64,000 nt of DNA from the NCBI RefSeq assembly GCF_030297015.1, contig NZ_AP028056.1, forward strand, positions 1,746,939 through 1,810,938. The letters run 5' to 3'. The notes below the pieces were generated by a model that was not told the origin of the DNA, ran no database searches, and saw nothing but the letters and a program-made list of their open reading frames with translations. This DNA is from Brooklawnia propionicigenes (GTDB lineage: Bacteria; Actinomycetota; Actinomycetes; Propionibacteriales; Propionibacteriaceae). Shown one piece after another: positions 33,111 to 42,669 of the stretch (the first letter of the stretch is position 1; every line of letters begins with the position of its first letter). A program made the translations under genes and the position numbers.

Positions 33111-34733
33111 GTGAAGACGGTGATCATTGGTGGTGTTGCCGGCGGCATGTCCGCGGCGACGAGGCTGCGGCGGCTCGACGAGAGCGCGGAGATCGTGGTG
33201 CTGGAGCGCTCCGGCCACGTCTCCTTCGCGAACTGCGGGTTGCCCTACTACATCGGTGACGTGATCACCGACCGCAACGCGCTCCTGCTGCAGACCCCAT
33301 CCAGCCTCAAGGCCCGCTTCGGGATCGACGTGCGGGTCGATTCCGAGGTGATCTCGATCGACCGGGCGGCGAAGTCGGTCACGGTCCGCAGCCTGGCCAC
33401 CGGCGAGCAGTACTTCGAGGACTACGACGCCCTCGTGCTGGCGCCCGGCGCCGCCCCGTTCGTCCCGCCGATCCCCGGGGCCTCGCGGGCCCTGACCCTG
33501 CGCAACATCGGCGACACCGACAAGATGGCCGCGGCGGTCGATGCCGCCGCGTCCGGGCCCGAGCCCACCGCGGTGATCATGGGTGGCGGCTTCATCGGCG
33601 TGGAACTGGCCGAGAACCTGACCGAGCGCGGACTTAAGGTCACGATCGTCGAGCTCGCCGACCAGCTCCTGGCCCCCTTGGACGTGGAGCTGGCCGCGCT
33701 GGTCGAGAAGCACCTGGCCCGGCACGGTGTGCGCGTGCTGACCGGTGCGTCCGTCACTGAGGTGGGTGCCGACTCCGTCGTCTTGTCCACCGGTGACACG
33801 CTGCCCGCCTCGCTGGTGGTGGCCGCGATCGGCGTCCGGCCCGAGACCGGGCTCGCCGAGGCCGCGGGCCTGGAACTGGGCGCTCGGGGCGGCATCCTCG
33901 TCGACGAGCACCAGCGCACCTCCGACCCGTCCATCTTCGCCGTCGGCGACGCCGTGGTGAAACGGGACGCGGTCACCGGCAACGAGGCGCTGGTCCCGCT
34001 GGCGGGGCCCGCGAACCGGCACGGACGGCTGGTCGCCGACGTCATCGCGGGTCGCAGCGTCGCCAGCCGGCCAGTGCTGGGCACGGCCATCGTCGGCGCG
34101 TTCGGGATCGTCGCCGCCGCCACGGGCTGGACCGAGAAGCGAGCGGTCGCTGCCGGGCGCTCCGTCCGGGTCATCCACACCCATCCCGCCAACCACGCCG
34201 GCTACTACCCCGGCGCCGAGGGCATGAGCCTGAAGCTCGTGGTCGACGCCGCGACCGACGCGATCCTGGGCGCCCAGGGCGTCGGCGGTGCCGGCGTCGA
34301 CAAGCGCATCGACGTGATCGCCACCGCCATGCGGGGCGGGCTCACCGCGTCCGATCTGGCCGACCTCGAACTGAGCTACGCACCCCAGTTCGGCTCGGCG
34401 AAGGACCCGGTGAACATGCTGGGCTTCATCGCCGAGAACCTCCGCGACGGCCTCACCGAGACCGTCCAGTGGCACGAGCTCGACGCCGAGCTGGCCAAGG
34501 GCGTGCAGCTGATCGACGTCCGGACCCCGGGCGAGTACGCGCGGGGCACGGTCGACGGTGCGATCAACATCCCGGTCGACGAGCTCCGCGCCCGCCTCGA
34601 CGAGGTGGGAGCAGACGTCCTCGTGCACTGCCAGGTCGGGCTGCGTGGCTACCTCGCGGCGCGGACGCTCGCCCAGCACGGCCGGCGCGCCCGGAACCTC
34701 GACGGCGGCTACCGCACCTGGGCCAGGGTCTGA
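33111..34733 (+). CDS. CoA-disulfide reductase / rhodanese fusion (CoADR-RHD)
   Basis: This 540-residue flavoprotein starts MKTVIIGGVAGGMSAATRLR (FAD-binding). The single redox Cys42 in SFANCGLPYYIGD marks the CoA-disulfide/persulfide reductase group. The NAD(P)H motif is IMGGGFIGVELAENL and the second FAD motif SIFAVGDAV. A dimerisation domain follows, and a C-terminal rhodanese domain (about 450-540) with active-site HCQVGLRGY. Enzymes of this type reduce CoA persulfide or polysulfide. The start is GTG with AGGA upstream. Operator 3 just upstream places it under the CstR-like repressor. Confidence 0.9.
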   Translation: MKTVIIGGVAGGMSAATRLRRLDESAEIVVLERSGHVSFANCGLPYYIGDVITDRNALLLQTPSSLKARFGIDVRVDSEVISIDRAAKSVTVRSLATGEQYFEDYDALVLAPGAAPFVPPIPGASRALTLRNIGDTDKMAAAVDAAASGPEPTAVIMGGGFIGVELAENLTERGLKVTIVELADQLLAPLDVELAALVEKHLARHGVRVLTGASVTEVGADSVVLSTGDTLPASLVVAAIGVRPETGLAEAAGLELGARGGILVDEHQRTSDPSIFAVGDAVVKRDAVTGNEALVPLAGPANRHGRLVADVIAGRSVASRPVLGTAIVGAFGIVAAATGWTEKRAVAAGRSVRVIHTHPANHAGYYPGAEGMSLKLVVDAATDAILGAQGVGGAGVDKRIDVIATAMRGGLTASDLADLELSYAPQFGSAKDPVNMLGFIAENLRDGLTETVQWHELDAELAKGVQLIDVRTPGEYARGTVDGAINIPVDELRARLDEVGADVLVHCQVGLRGYLAARTLAQHGRRARNLDGGYRTWARV

Positions 34734-34999
34734 TCGACCCGCCGGCTGAATCGCGGGAGCCGTAGCCCGAAGGCCGGTGGCTGACGCCCCGGCTACCGCC
34801 CGCAAGGTGGACATCTGGGTGTCGTCTCCGCGCGCTGGCGTCCACCTTGTCTGCAGCCGCACCCCCGCCCACCACAAGGTGGACGGTTTCGCGGCGTCAG
34901 GACGAACTCGCGCCCACTCTGCGGAGAGGCACCCGGACCCCCGCGCCAAGGGTGCGCCACCATCACCCTGCGGTCGCGCGGATCCAGCCCCACCGAGGC
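34734..34999. other. Intergenic, no gene seen
   Basis: This is the convergent gap between the reductase gene and the DUF4118 gene. AAGGTGGAC-type words recur in both orientations (34804, 34847, 34877), but no gene or clear terminator was found. Confidence 0.35.
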
Positions 35000-35764
35000 C
35001 TAGTGGCCGCGTGCTCTCGGGGCTTGGACGCGGAGGCTCCACTGCCCGGCCAGCAGGACGGCGACCTGGAGCTGCTCCCGGGTGGGGCGGATGTCCTGGT
35101 TGGGTGTTGAGATCTTGAAGTAGCCGACCTGGCCCCCGTTCCGCGCCACCGGGAGGGCTGTGTAGGCGTAGGGATGGTGAGGCAGCCCGGCGAGCGCCAC
35201 ATCGAGGACCTTGCCCTGGTAGCGCAGGGTGCCGTCGGGCTGGATGACGCCCGCCCCGGCGTCGTGGTCGCCGTACTCGAAGGTGATGCCCTCGATGCGG
35301 AGCACTTTCCCGATCGCCTCGGCGATGCGAGGAAGGGCATCGGCTTCGTCGGCGCTGCCCGCCGCGAGGGCGGCGGACTCCAGAGCTCCGCGGACGAATC
35401 CACTCTGCTCGGTCGCGGAAGCGCTCTGCCGGATCCCCCAGGAGGCGAGCTCGCTGACGGCGCCGCCGACCAGCAGGAGCAGGACCGCCAGTTCGACGTC
35501 CTCCGCGCTGTCGATCCGCAGGGTGAGGTACGGCTGGATGAGGAAGAAGTCGAAACCCACCGCCGCCGACACTGCGGCAATCATTCCGGACAACCGGTCG
35601 CCGGTCGAGGCGGCGGCGACGACGATCAGGACCAGGACGAGCGCGGCGGCGCTCTTCGCGACAACGTCGGGGATGAGGTACAGCCCCGCGGCCGCGAGCA
35701 GTGGTATGACCACGGCGAGCAGACGGACGATCATCCGGTGCTCGCGGTACCACGCCAGTTCCAT
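35000..35764 (-). CDS. DUF4118 (KdpD-like) membrane sensor protein
   Basis: This 254-residue protein starts MELAWYREHRMIV. It has the four-helix DUF4118 domain of KdpD-type sensors (LLAVVIPLLAAAGLYLIPDV; ALVLVLIVVAAAS; MIAAVSAAVGFDFFLIQPY; AVLLLLVGGAVSEL), then a GAF-like soluble half but no kinase domain. The start is uncertain (TTG 35815 and ATG 35734 are alternatives; the GGAGGT site sits very close to 35764). It follows kdpE on the same strand. It may modulate a separate kinase or act as a stand-alone sensor. Confidence 0.75.
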   Translation of the reverse strand: MELAWYREHRMIVRLLAVVIPLLAAAGLYLIPDVVAKSAAALVLVLIVVAAASTGDRLSGMIAAVSAAVGFDFFLIQPYLTLRIDSAEDVELAVLLLLVGGAVSELASWGIRQSASATEQSGFVRGALESAALAAGSADEADALPRIAEAIGKVLRIEGITFEYGDHDAGAGVIQPDGTLRYQGKVLDVALAGLPHHPYAYTALPVARNGGQVGYFKISTPNQDIRPTREQLQVAVLLAGQWSLRVQAPRARGH

Positions 35765-35810
35765 ACCTCCACGCAACCACGTCGACCGAGAAGGCAGAAG
35801 GCCCCGGGTG

Positions 35811-35830
35811 GTCAAGGTTCCGTCAAGGTT
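35811..35830 (-). promoter_or_regulatory. 11-bp-spaced direct repeat upstream of the DUF4118 gene
   Basis: On the plus strand GTCAAGGTT occurs at 35811-35819 and 35822-35830, exactly 11 bp apart, between kdpE and the DUF4118 start. The spacing fits an OmpR-type regulator such as KdpE. Confidence 0.4.
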
Positions 35831-35842
35831 TGGGCGTCACGC

Positions 35843-36520
35843 TCAGGGGACGAGGCGGTACCCCAGGCCGGGCTCGTTGATGAGGTGTCGGGGTTGGGCG
35901 GGGTCCGCCTCGATCTTGCGCCGGATCTGGTTGGCGAACACCCTCAGGTAGTGGTGCTCGCCGCCGTAGTTGGGTCCCCACACAGCCTTCAGGAGTTCCT
36001 CGTGCGGCACGACCCGGCCCAGATGCCTGGCGAGCTCAGCGAGGAGCCGCCATTCGGTCGGGGTCAGGTGAACGGTGGCTCCATTGAGAGTTGCGGTGTG
36101 GGCGCCGAAGTCGAGGATGAGTCCGCCGGACGCGAAGGTCTGCGGCGCCTCGGCCTCGGCGGGTCCGCGGCGGAGGGCGACCCGCACTCTGGCCATGAGC
36201 TCGTCGATGCTGAACGGCTTGCTGACGTAGTCGTCGGCGCCCTCGTCGAGGGCCTCGACCTTGTCGTCTGCCTGTTGCCGGGCGGACAGCACGATCACGG
36301 GGATCGCTGAGCGCTTACGCAGGCGCCGGAGCACCTCGACGCCGTCGAGATCGGGCAGGCCGAGGTCGAGGACGACAAGGTCAGGAGGCTGGGCGGAGAA
36401 CAGGTGCAGGGCTTGTTCGCCGGTGCCTGCGAGCAGGACCTCGTGGCCTCGGGCGCGGAGGTTGATGCGCAGCGTGCGCTGGAGGACGGAGTCGTCGTCG
36501 ACGACCAGGATGCGGGTCAC
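35843..36520 (-). CDS. kdpE: KdpE-type response regulator
   Basis: This 225-residue OmpR-family regulator has a receiver domain (RILVVDDDSVLQRTLRINL; Asp in VVLDLGLPD; VLSARQQADDKVEALDEGAD; YVSKPFSI) and a C-terminal DNA-binding domain (LTPTEWRLLAELARHLGRVV; HHYLRVFANQIRRKIEADP; GLGYRL). The HYLRVFANQIRRK block is characteristic of KdpE. The ATG overlaps the kdpD stop. No kdpFABC genes are present in the window, so its normal target operon is missing here. Confidence 0.87.
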   Translation of the reverse strand: MTRILVVDDDSVLQRTLRINLRARGHEVLLAGTGEQALHLFSAQPPDLVVLDLGLPDLDGVEVLRRLRKRSAIPVIVLSARQQADDKVEALDEGADDYVSKPFSIDELMARVRVALRRGPAEAEAPQTFASGGLILDFGAHTATLNGATVHLTPTEWRLLAELARHLGRVVPHEELLKAVWGPNYGGEHHYLRVFANQIRRKIEADPAQPRHLINEPGLGYRLVP

Positions 36521-38913
36521 TCCTCGGCTCCGTCCTCGGGTCGGTCCTCCTTGGCCCCGGCGGGCAGGGTGACGACCAGCGTCAACCCGCCCCCTGGTGT
36601 CGGTTCCGCGCCCACCTGCCCGCCCATCGCTTCGGTCAGCCCACGCGCTACGGCGAGCCCGAGGCCGACCCCGTCGCCCCGCGGGGCGTCGCCATGACGC
36701 TGGAACGGCTGGAAGATCCGTTCGTGTTCCTCCAGCGGCAGCCCCGGTCCGGTGTCGACGACCCTAATCTCGACCCGGTCGGCCACGCGGCTGGCGTGCA
36801 CGGTGACCGGGCTGTCGTTCGGCTGGTAACGGATGGCATTCTCGGCGATGTTGCCGAGCACCCGGTCGAGCAGTCCTGCGTCGGCCAGTGCGGTCCGAGC
36901 GTCCGGGTCGATCCGCCAGGTTGCCCTTCCCGGCTCGGACAGTGTCTTCAGTGTCGCGGGAATGACCTCGCCGAGGTCGGTCACGGTGGGGTGCGCGACC
37001 AGGGCGCCGGTCTGCAGCCGCGACATGTCGAGCAGGTTGGCCACAAGGAGTTCGAGCCTGTCCACGGACTCCTCGATGGCTGCCTTCAGCTCGTCCTCGT
37101 CCTCCTTGGACCAGCGCATCTCGCTGGAGCGGAGGCTTCCGATCGCGGCCTTGATGCCGGCCAGCGGCGTCCGCAGGTCGTGCGAGACGGCGGACAGCAG
37201 CGCCGTGCGGGCCTCGTTGTCCCGGACGAGACGGGACGCCGACGTGGCGGACCGCTGCAGTTCGTGCCGCTGCAGGATGGCCCCGGCGTGCGCAGCGAAA
37301 GCGTCGAAGAGTCGACGCTGGTCAGCGGCCAGACCGGCTGGCTGGAGGGCGAGTTCGTGGGTGGTGTCGGCGTCCTCGTGGTCGGCGGTGGCGATCGGGT
37401 CGAACGCGCCGACGGAGGCGACCACTTCGGGCACACCGATGGCTGGGCGGTGGATGATCGCCGCGGCCTGGACCCCGAACATGTCGACCGCCCGCTGCAA
37501 GAGCAGCGGGATCTGGTCGGTCGCCCCCAGCAACGAATGCGACAGCTCGACCAGCGCCGCGGATTCGCGCTGCGCCTCCTGCGCCTCCGCCCTCCGGGCG
37601 GCGTTGCGGTGCACGATCAGCGCGACCAGAACCCCGACCAGCACGAACACCACCAGGGCGATGGTGTTCTCCGGGTTGGCGACGGTCAGCGTGCCGACCG
37701 GCTCCACGAAGAACCAGTTGAGCAGCAGCGAGGAGATGACGGCCGCCACAACGGCGGGAACCATCCCGCCGATCAGCGCCACCACCACGGTCACGAGCAG
37801 GAAGATCGGGATGTCCAGGGGGAGCTCGGAGGTGTAGGGGTCGGCCAGCAGCAGCCAGGTGAGCAGTGGGGGCAGGATGAGCGCTGTGACCGTCCCGGCC
37901 CAGACCCGGCGCCGGGGCAACGTCCGTGGCACCCGCCGGCGTAGGAAAGCCCTGCCGGTTGCGGACGGGTGCGGCACGACATGCACGTCGATGTCGCCGG
38001 CGTCGGCGATGATCTTCTCCGCCATGCTCTTGGCGAATCCTCGCTGCCACAGCGGGAGGCGTGGTGCACCGACGAGCACCTGGGTCGCGTTGACCGCCCG
38101 CGCGAAGTCGAGGACGGCGTGCGCGGCGTCGTCGCCGGTCACCGTGTGGAACTCCCCGCCCAGTTCCTCGGTGAGGCGTCGCAGCTCGGCGACCTGGCTG
38201 AGCGGGGCGTTGGCCAGGCCGTCGGTGCGCGAGACGAGCACGGCGAGAAGCAACCCGCCCGCCAGCCGGGATGCGATCCGGGCGCCCCGACGCAACAGTG
38301 CTTCACCCTCAGGGCCGCCGGACAAAGCCACCACCACCCGCTCGCGGGTCGGCCACTGCTCGGTGATGCCGTGGGTAGCCCGGTATCCCTCCAGACCGGC
38401 GTCAACCTTCTCGGCCAGCCACAGCAGCGCCAGCTCCCGCAGCGCGGACAGGTTCCCGACCCGGAAGTAGTTGGCGAGGGCAGCGTCCACCTTCTCGGGC
38501 CTGTACACGTTGCCGTGGGCCATCCGCCGGCGAAGCGCCTCCGGGGACATGTCGACGAGGTCGATCTGGTCGGCGGCGCGGACGACCTCGTCGGGGACCG
38601 TCTCCTGCTGGACGATGCCCGTGATCGCGGTGACGGCATCGTTGAGCGACTCCAGGTGCTGGATGTTGACGGTGGAGATGACGTCGATCCCGGCGTCGAG
38701 CAACTCGTGGATGTCCTGCCAGCGTTTCTCGTTGCGCGATCCCGGGATGTTGGTGTGCGCGAGTTCGTCGACGAGGGCGACCTGGGGTCGACGGGACAGG
38801 ACGGCATCGATGTCCATGTCGTCAAGAACGGTGCCCTGGTACTCGCTGCGGCGGCGCGGCACGACCTCGAGGCCAGTGAGGAGTCCCTCCGTGTGCGGCC
38901 TTCCGTGGCACTC
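36517..38913 (-). pseudogene. kdpD: KdpD sensor kinase lacking its N-terminal end
   Basis: The frame is open from 38913: ECHGRPHTEGLLTGLEVVPR, VDELAHTNIPGSRNEKRWQD, then USP-like, DUF4118 (four TM near residues 330-420), GAF and kinase domains (H-box LLSAVSHDLRTPLAGIKAAI; N-box NIAENAIRYQPND; G boxes VVDTGPGL, GVGLGLAVARG). About 45 N-terminal residues including the Walker A GAAPGVGKT are missing, and so is the original start; a GTG at 38862 is the first usable codon. The kinase part itself is intact, so a shortened protein may still signal to KdpE. Confidence 0.83.
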
Positions 38914-39170
38914 GCACGGCGCCAGTGGCCTAGTTTTCGACCGTCGTCAGGGGCACCCCGACACCCCACGGGGTATCGAAACACGAGAGAGGCTGCGCTC
39001 TGGGACGCGAGAGGAATTCTTGGTTGTCGCCACTTCCGTGGGGCACGTGCCGCAACGTGGTGCAGAAACGACCCCGGATAGGCCTTTGTGAGTACATGTG
39101 AACCGGCCCTGGATCGGGCGAAAGCCCTAGTCAACTGGCATTTGCCCTGGTCATGACCGGACACAAAGAA
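38914..39170. other. Border region between the kdpD remnant and the tRNA-Leu island
   Basis: No gene is seen. The kdpD homology stops at 38913, and the region ends at the left 25-bp tRNA-derived repeat at 39171. Confidence 0.4.
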
Positions 39171-39195
39171 GTGCGCGAGAGAGGAGTTGAACCTC
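39171..39195 (-). repeat. Left attachment repeat (tRNA-Leu 3' end copy)
   Basis: These 25 bases are identical to 45724-45748, the 3' end of the tRNA-Leu gene. Only the T arm and acceptor end are present, so it is not a tRNA gene but an att scar. Confidence 0.8.
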
Positions 39196-39390
39196 TCGAC
39201 CACATGGCATTGACAAGCGTAAACGATCGAATGTTGATGACTTGCATAGCCTGTGCGTAGTCGTTTGGAGGGCTGCAAACCTCCGCGCTGCCGGGTGGAT
39301 GGATCTGCCGACTGGAGCGCTCCGCATCACTCGGCCTGGCTGTCCTGCAGTTGTCGGCTTCTAGGATTTGCATTTCGCGGCTTAAGTCGC

Positions 39391-39600
39391 CTGCGTTGCC
39401 GTCCGCGATTCTCTGGGCCAGCCGGCGACGAGCCAGATCGATCTGGACGTCGGGGAGGTCCACGCCCGCCACGCGACGAACCTGTTGGGCCTCCTGGGCA
39501 AGGAACGCTCCCGACCCGCAGCCGACATCCAGTAATTCGTCCTCCGGGCGCAGCTGCAAAGCAGGACCCAGGACTCTGTACCACCCGCCACACCGTACCC
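39391..39600 (-). pseudogene. SAM-dependent methyltransferase fragment
   Basis: The minus strand encodes WYRVLGPALQLRPEDELLDV, GCGSGAFLAQEAQQV and RRVAGVDLPDVQIDLARRRL: motif I (DVGCGSG) and motif II (AGVDLPD) of a class I methyltransferase. Homology ends at about 39391, and there is no proper start. It is a roughly 70-codon remnant of a gene of about 200 codons, probably left by island rearrangement. Confidence 0.7.
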
Positions 39601-39640
39601 AGCGCAGCAGTAGGCAATGCAGGATGTTCGGCGCGGGGTC

Positions 39641-40045
39641 TTACCCGTTGAGGCGGACGATGCGGATTGCGAGTTCGACGAGGCTCCGCGCTCGACGAAG
39701 GAGTGCTTCAGCCTTCACGGCCGGGATGAGGGTGACGCCGTACTCGACGTCGGCCTTGCTGGAGATGAGTTCGCGGAGTGCCTTCTCTGTGCTGGCCGCG
39801 TCCGGTCGTTGACCCAGCGCTTGCCGCAGTTCTTTCGCGGCCTGTGCGTGGTCCTTGCCCTTGGTGGTTGTGCCGGTGAGTTCGGTGACGATGGCGTCCT
39901 TGGCGCAGATACCGGCGTGGATCGCGTCACCCGCAGCCACGGTGTAGCGCCCGGCTTGCAGGTTGGCTTCGGCGGAGGCCAAGTACTCCTCAGCCTTCTT
40001 CAGGTAACTGCGTGCGTGATTGCGTTGCTCGAGGGTGGCCATCAT
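39641..40045 (-). CDS. HEPN-domain protein of a HEPN/MNT pair
   Basis: This 134-residue all-helical protein starts MMATLEQRNHARSYLKKAEE. The helix GRYTVAAGDAIHAGICAKDA is typical of HEPN proteins linked to minimal nucleotidyltransferases. The RNase motif Rx4-6H is not obvious, so it may not be a nuclease. Its ATG overlaps the stop of the nucleotidyltransferase gene. Such pairs act as toxin-antitoxin or defence modules in which the MNT AMPylates the HEPN toxin (known for the family). Confidence 0.75.
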   Translation of the reverse strand: MMATLEQRNHARSYLKKAEEYLASAEANLQAGRYTVAAGDAIHAGICAKDAIVTELTGTTTKGKDHAQAAKELRQALGQRPDAASTEKALRELISSKADVEYGVTLIPAVKAEALLRRARSLVELAIRIVRLNG

Positions 40046-40635
40046 GCCGCACCAGCATCGGCCTGCGGGAACGAACCGAGCAGGAGGACCCCGTCGGAGA
40101 GGATGTCCGCCACAACGGGCTCCTCGCCGGTGGCCGCGAGTCGGCTGAACTCCTCAGGGGTGAACACCAGGACATCGCAGTCGTTGCCGAGCCGGGCGCT
40201 CACCACGTCCTCGAGTTCGGTTCGGTCGTCCCAGTCCGGGGAGGCGAGGACGACCAGGTCGACGTCGCTGTCGGCGGTCGCCTCGCCGCGCGCCACCGAC
40301 CCGAACAGGATCACCGCATCGACGTTCGAGCCCACCACGCCACGGACCGCCTCCCGCAGCGCCGTCACTGGATCGAGGAGGACGCGCAGGGGCTGGATCG
40401 TGTAGTGGTCCTCGTTGATCGTGTGGACCATCGCGCGCCCCACGGTTCGGCTGTTCACCACGCCGAGCCCGACGAGGGAGGCGAGCGACTGCTGCACGGA
40501 CCATAGGCTGTGTTGGTCGCGGACGAGCGCGTGTACTTGTCGGCCTGTCAGCGGAGTCCCCGTCCGAAGCAGCGCCGCGAGCACCGCGCCACGCGCACCA
40601 GGGAGGAGGCCCCCGAACGCTTCATCAAATCGCAC
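40042..40635 (-). CDS. Minimal nucleotidyltransferase with N-terminal winged helix
   Basis: A 197-residue protein. Residues 1-85 look like a winged HTH (GARGAVLAALLRTGTPLTGR, QQSLASLVGLGVVNSRTVGR). Residues 100-190 form a pol-beta-type nucleotidyltransferase with ILFGSVARGEATADSDVDLV: GS and the DxD metal ligands, the third Asp in DCDVLVF. It is the upstream partner of the HEPN gene. The wHTH probably autoregulates the pair. Confidence 0.8.
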   Translation of the reverse strand: MRFDEAFGGLLPGARGAVLAALLRTGTPLTGRQVHALVRDQHSLWSVQQSLASLVGLGVVNSRTVGRAMVHTINEDHYTIQPLRVLLDPVTALREAVRGVVGSNVDAVILFGSVARGEATADSDVDLVVLASPDWDDRTELEDVVSARLGNDCDVLVFTPEEFSRLAATGEEPVVADILSDGVLLLGSFPQADAGAA

Positions 40636-40817
40636 GTGACCACTGTAGCAGTCATATGATTGTGCTGCCAGTCACCTTGACGAGAGGGCCACCCTCTGCC
40701 GGGCCTCCGCCCGAGGCCGGGGCAGGATGGACCCTGATCGGCTCGCTGGGCATGGTCGCGGCGCTTCCGGGGGTGCTTGGGCCACGACACCGCCTCCGAC
40801 AGTTGACCGAGCCAGAT

Positions 40818-41816
40818 TCAGTCAGCCGTGAGCACGGACGCCACCCAGGCCACGACCTCCTCGACATAGTTGCGGCCAGATTCCTCGCTGTCATGCCCGC
40901 TGCTCAGGATGGCGAGTGTGTAGTTCACCTCTGGACTCTGGATGTAGCCGATCGAGTTCACCGTCCAGGTGGTGGTCAGGTATCTGCCATCGGGGGCCCA
41001 GTGTTGCACGTCCAACCAACCGTTCTTCACGGCGATGACGGCGTTGGGAGGGGCCTGCGTGATGATTCCCCAGGTTTGTTCGGGTACCACTTGGCGCATC
41101 AGGCCGAGCAGGTACTGCGTCTCGTCCAGGCCGAGCAGCGTGCCCGACACCAGCGCGTCCATCAGCCGAAGCTGATCTGCGGCGGTGGTTGTGCCAAGGC
41201 CCCACATGCCATCAGGGCCCGGCGTCGTTTGGGTGAGACCGCCGGCAGCGGCCAGCATCCGTAGTCCTTCCTCACCACCGGTCAGGCCCCATAGGATGTC
41301 ATGCGCATCGTTGTCCGACCAAACGATGGCAGCCCGCGCCCAGTCAAGCTCGGCGGCGCTGAGGCCGGCAAGACCTCGCTGGTTCAGCAGGCTGGCAACC
41401 GTGGCGACCTTCACGATGCTCGCCATCTCGAACGTGACGTCCGGATGGAAGCTGCAAACCACGTCTGCGGAATGGTCATGCACCGCGAAGCCAATGTCGC
41501 GGCCTTCGACGGCTACGTACCCGACGATGCGGGACTGCAGGGTTGCGGCAATCTGCCGCGCGCGCGGCGATGCGGGGTATTCGCAGCGGACGCCACCCCA
41601 CTCCGTGCTGACCCACTCGCCCGCCTCGAGCTTGCCGAGCGGACGAGATCGATCAGGTTCGGGGGCTTCAACCAACGCGGGAGTCTCGATGGGAGTTGGC
41701 GTACCCCCAGCCTGCTCTTGGGGTGGCATGCCTATGCCGTGGTAGCTGTGAACCACAGCCAACAAAACCAGCATCAACATGAGAACAGTCAAGCCCCGCG
41801 AGCGCCGCGTGTTCAC
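40818..41816 (-). CDS. Class A beta-lactamase-like serine hydrolase, membrane-anchored
   Basis: This 332-residue protein, with GTG 41816 after a GGGGGGTGAT site, has an N-terminal TM/signal segment (LTVLMLMLVLLAVVHSY) and a Pro/Thr/Glu linker. The hydrolase domain shows SxxK in EMASIVKVATVASLL, the SDN-like motif in IVWSDNDAHDILWGL and a KNG triad in VIAVKNGWLD in place of KTG. The lysine, serine and SDN are present, so the site could acylate. Many such actinobacterial proteins act on the cell wall rather than on antibiotics; resistance should not be assumed. Confidence 0.8.
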   Translation of the reverse strand: MNTRRSRGLTVLMLMLVLLAVVHSYHGIGMPPQEQAGGTPTPIETPALVEAPEPDRSRPLGKLEAGEWVSTEWGGVRCEYPASPRARQIAATLQSRIVGYVAVEGRDIGFAVHDHSADVVCSFHPDVTFEMASIVKVATVASLLNQRGLAGLSAAELDWARAAIVWSDNDAHDILWGLTGGEEGLRMLAAAGGLTQTTPGPDGMWGLGTTTAADQLRLMDALVSGTLLGLDETQYLLGLMRQVVPEQTWGIITQAPPNAVIAVKNGWLDVQHWAPDGRYLTTTWTVNSIGYIQSPEVNYTLAILSSGHDSEESGRNYVEEVVAWVASVLTAD

Positions 41817-42001
41817 CCATATCACCCCCCTTGGTTCGAGGGTACGACCGGTTTGTCGTGACCGCGTGTGCCGGGGATGTCGGACTGGTGAAGTTGCAGG
41901 ATGGTTCGAGCGATTGCGGGCCCAGTGCTCGACTCCTCCGATGACCCCATCGGGGCCGACGCCACGGTGCTCGTTGCCGATGGCCGTGGCATTGCTCGTC
42001 C

Positions 42002-42646
42002 TTACATCGTGGCCTGTTGGCCGGGGGTGGGTTGCTGTGGGTCTTTCGTTGTGGTGGGCCACTCGTTGGGGTAGTGATGAGCTACTGACTGGTGTTGCTT
42101 GTACAGGTCACGTCGGGCTCGGTTCGGGAGTCGGTCGCCGAAGACGATGCCCTTCAGGTGGTCTGTTTCGTGTTGCAGGCATCGGGCCAGGAGTCCGGTG
42201 CCGATCACAGTGACAGGTTCGCCGAAGGGATCGACTCCAGTGCAGACGGCACGGTCAGGCCGAGCCAACGGATGGAAGGCGCCGGGCAGCGAAAGGCACC
42301 CTTCGGCTGCCACGTCGAGACGACGATCCTTCCCTTCGGGAAGGCTCAGGACCGGATTGCACACTGCGCCGTGCCGGATGTGTGCGTCCTCGTCGGGGCA
42401 ACTGAAGATGAACAGCGCCAGATCGACTCCCACTTGTGTGGCGGCCAACCCGACTCCTTCGGATGCCCTCATGGTGGCGAACATGTCGCGCACCAGCATG
42501 TGGAGTCCCTCGTTGAACTCGGTGACCTGCCGCGTGCTGGCATGCATGACTGGGTCACCCCATCTGGTCATCGGCAGGATTCTGCCCCCAACCATCAGAG
42601 GCTTGATGGTTGGGGGTGTCGTCTGGCTGGTGGTCGTCGCGTTCAT
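42002..42646 (-). CDS. def: Peptide deformylase
   Basis: This 214-residue enzyme removes the formyl group from nascent proteins. All three motifs are present: GVGLAATQVG (64-73), EGCLSLPG (115-122, metal-ligand Cys) and QHETDHL (158-164, HExxH with His159, Glu160, His163). It has a 25-residue N-terminal extension and a 40-residue low-complexity tail. Being in a mobile island, this is probably a second def copy, which could alter sensitivity to deformylase inhibitors (inference). Confidence 0.9.
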   Translation of the reverse strand: MNATTTSQTTPPTIKPLMVGGRILPMTRWGDPVMHASTRQVTEFNEGLHMLVRDMFATMRASEGVGLAATQVGVDLALFIFSCPDEDAHIRHGAVCNPVLSLPEGKDRRLDVAAEGCLSLPGAFHPLARPDRAVCTGVDPFGEPVTVIGTGLLARCLQHETDHLKGIVFGDRLPNRARRDLYKQHQSVAHHYPNEWPTTTKDPQQPTPGQQATM

Positions 42647-42669
42647 GTCTGGTGGGTGTCTTCGGGCGG

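Noticed and set aside
34804-34885. AAGGTGGAC words between 34.8 and 34.9 kb as regulatory repeats
   Set aside because: Short, irregular spacing and mixed orientation in GC-rich DNA; could be chance.
39171-39195. Possible second tRNA-Leu gene
   Set aside because: Only 25 bases of the 3' end are present; no acceptor 5' strand, anticodon or D arm.
40818-41816. Class A-like protein as an antibiotic-resistance beta-lactamase
   Set aside because: KNG replaces the KTG triad and the protein is membrane-anchored with a linker; resistance cannot be claimed from sequence.
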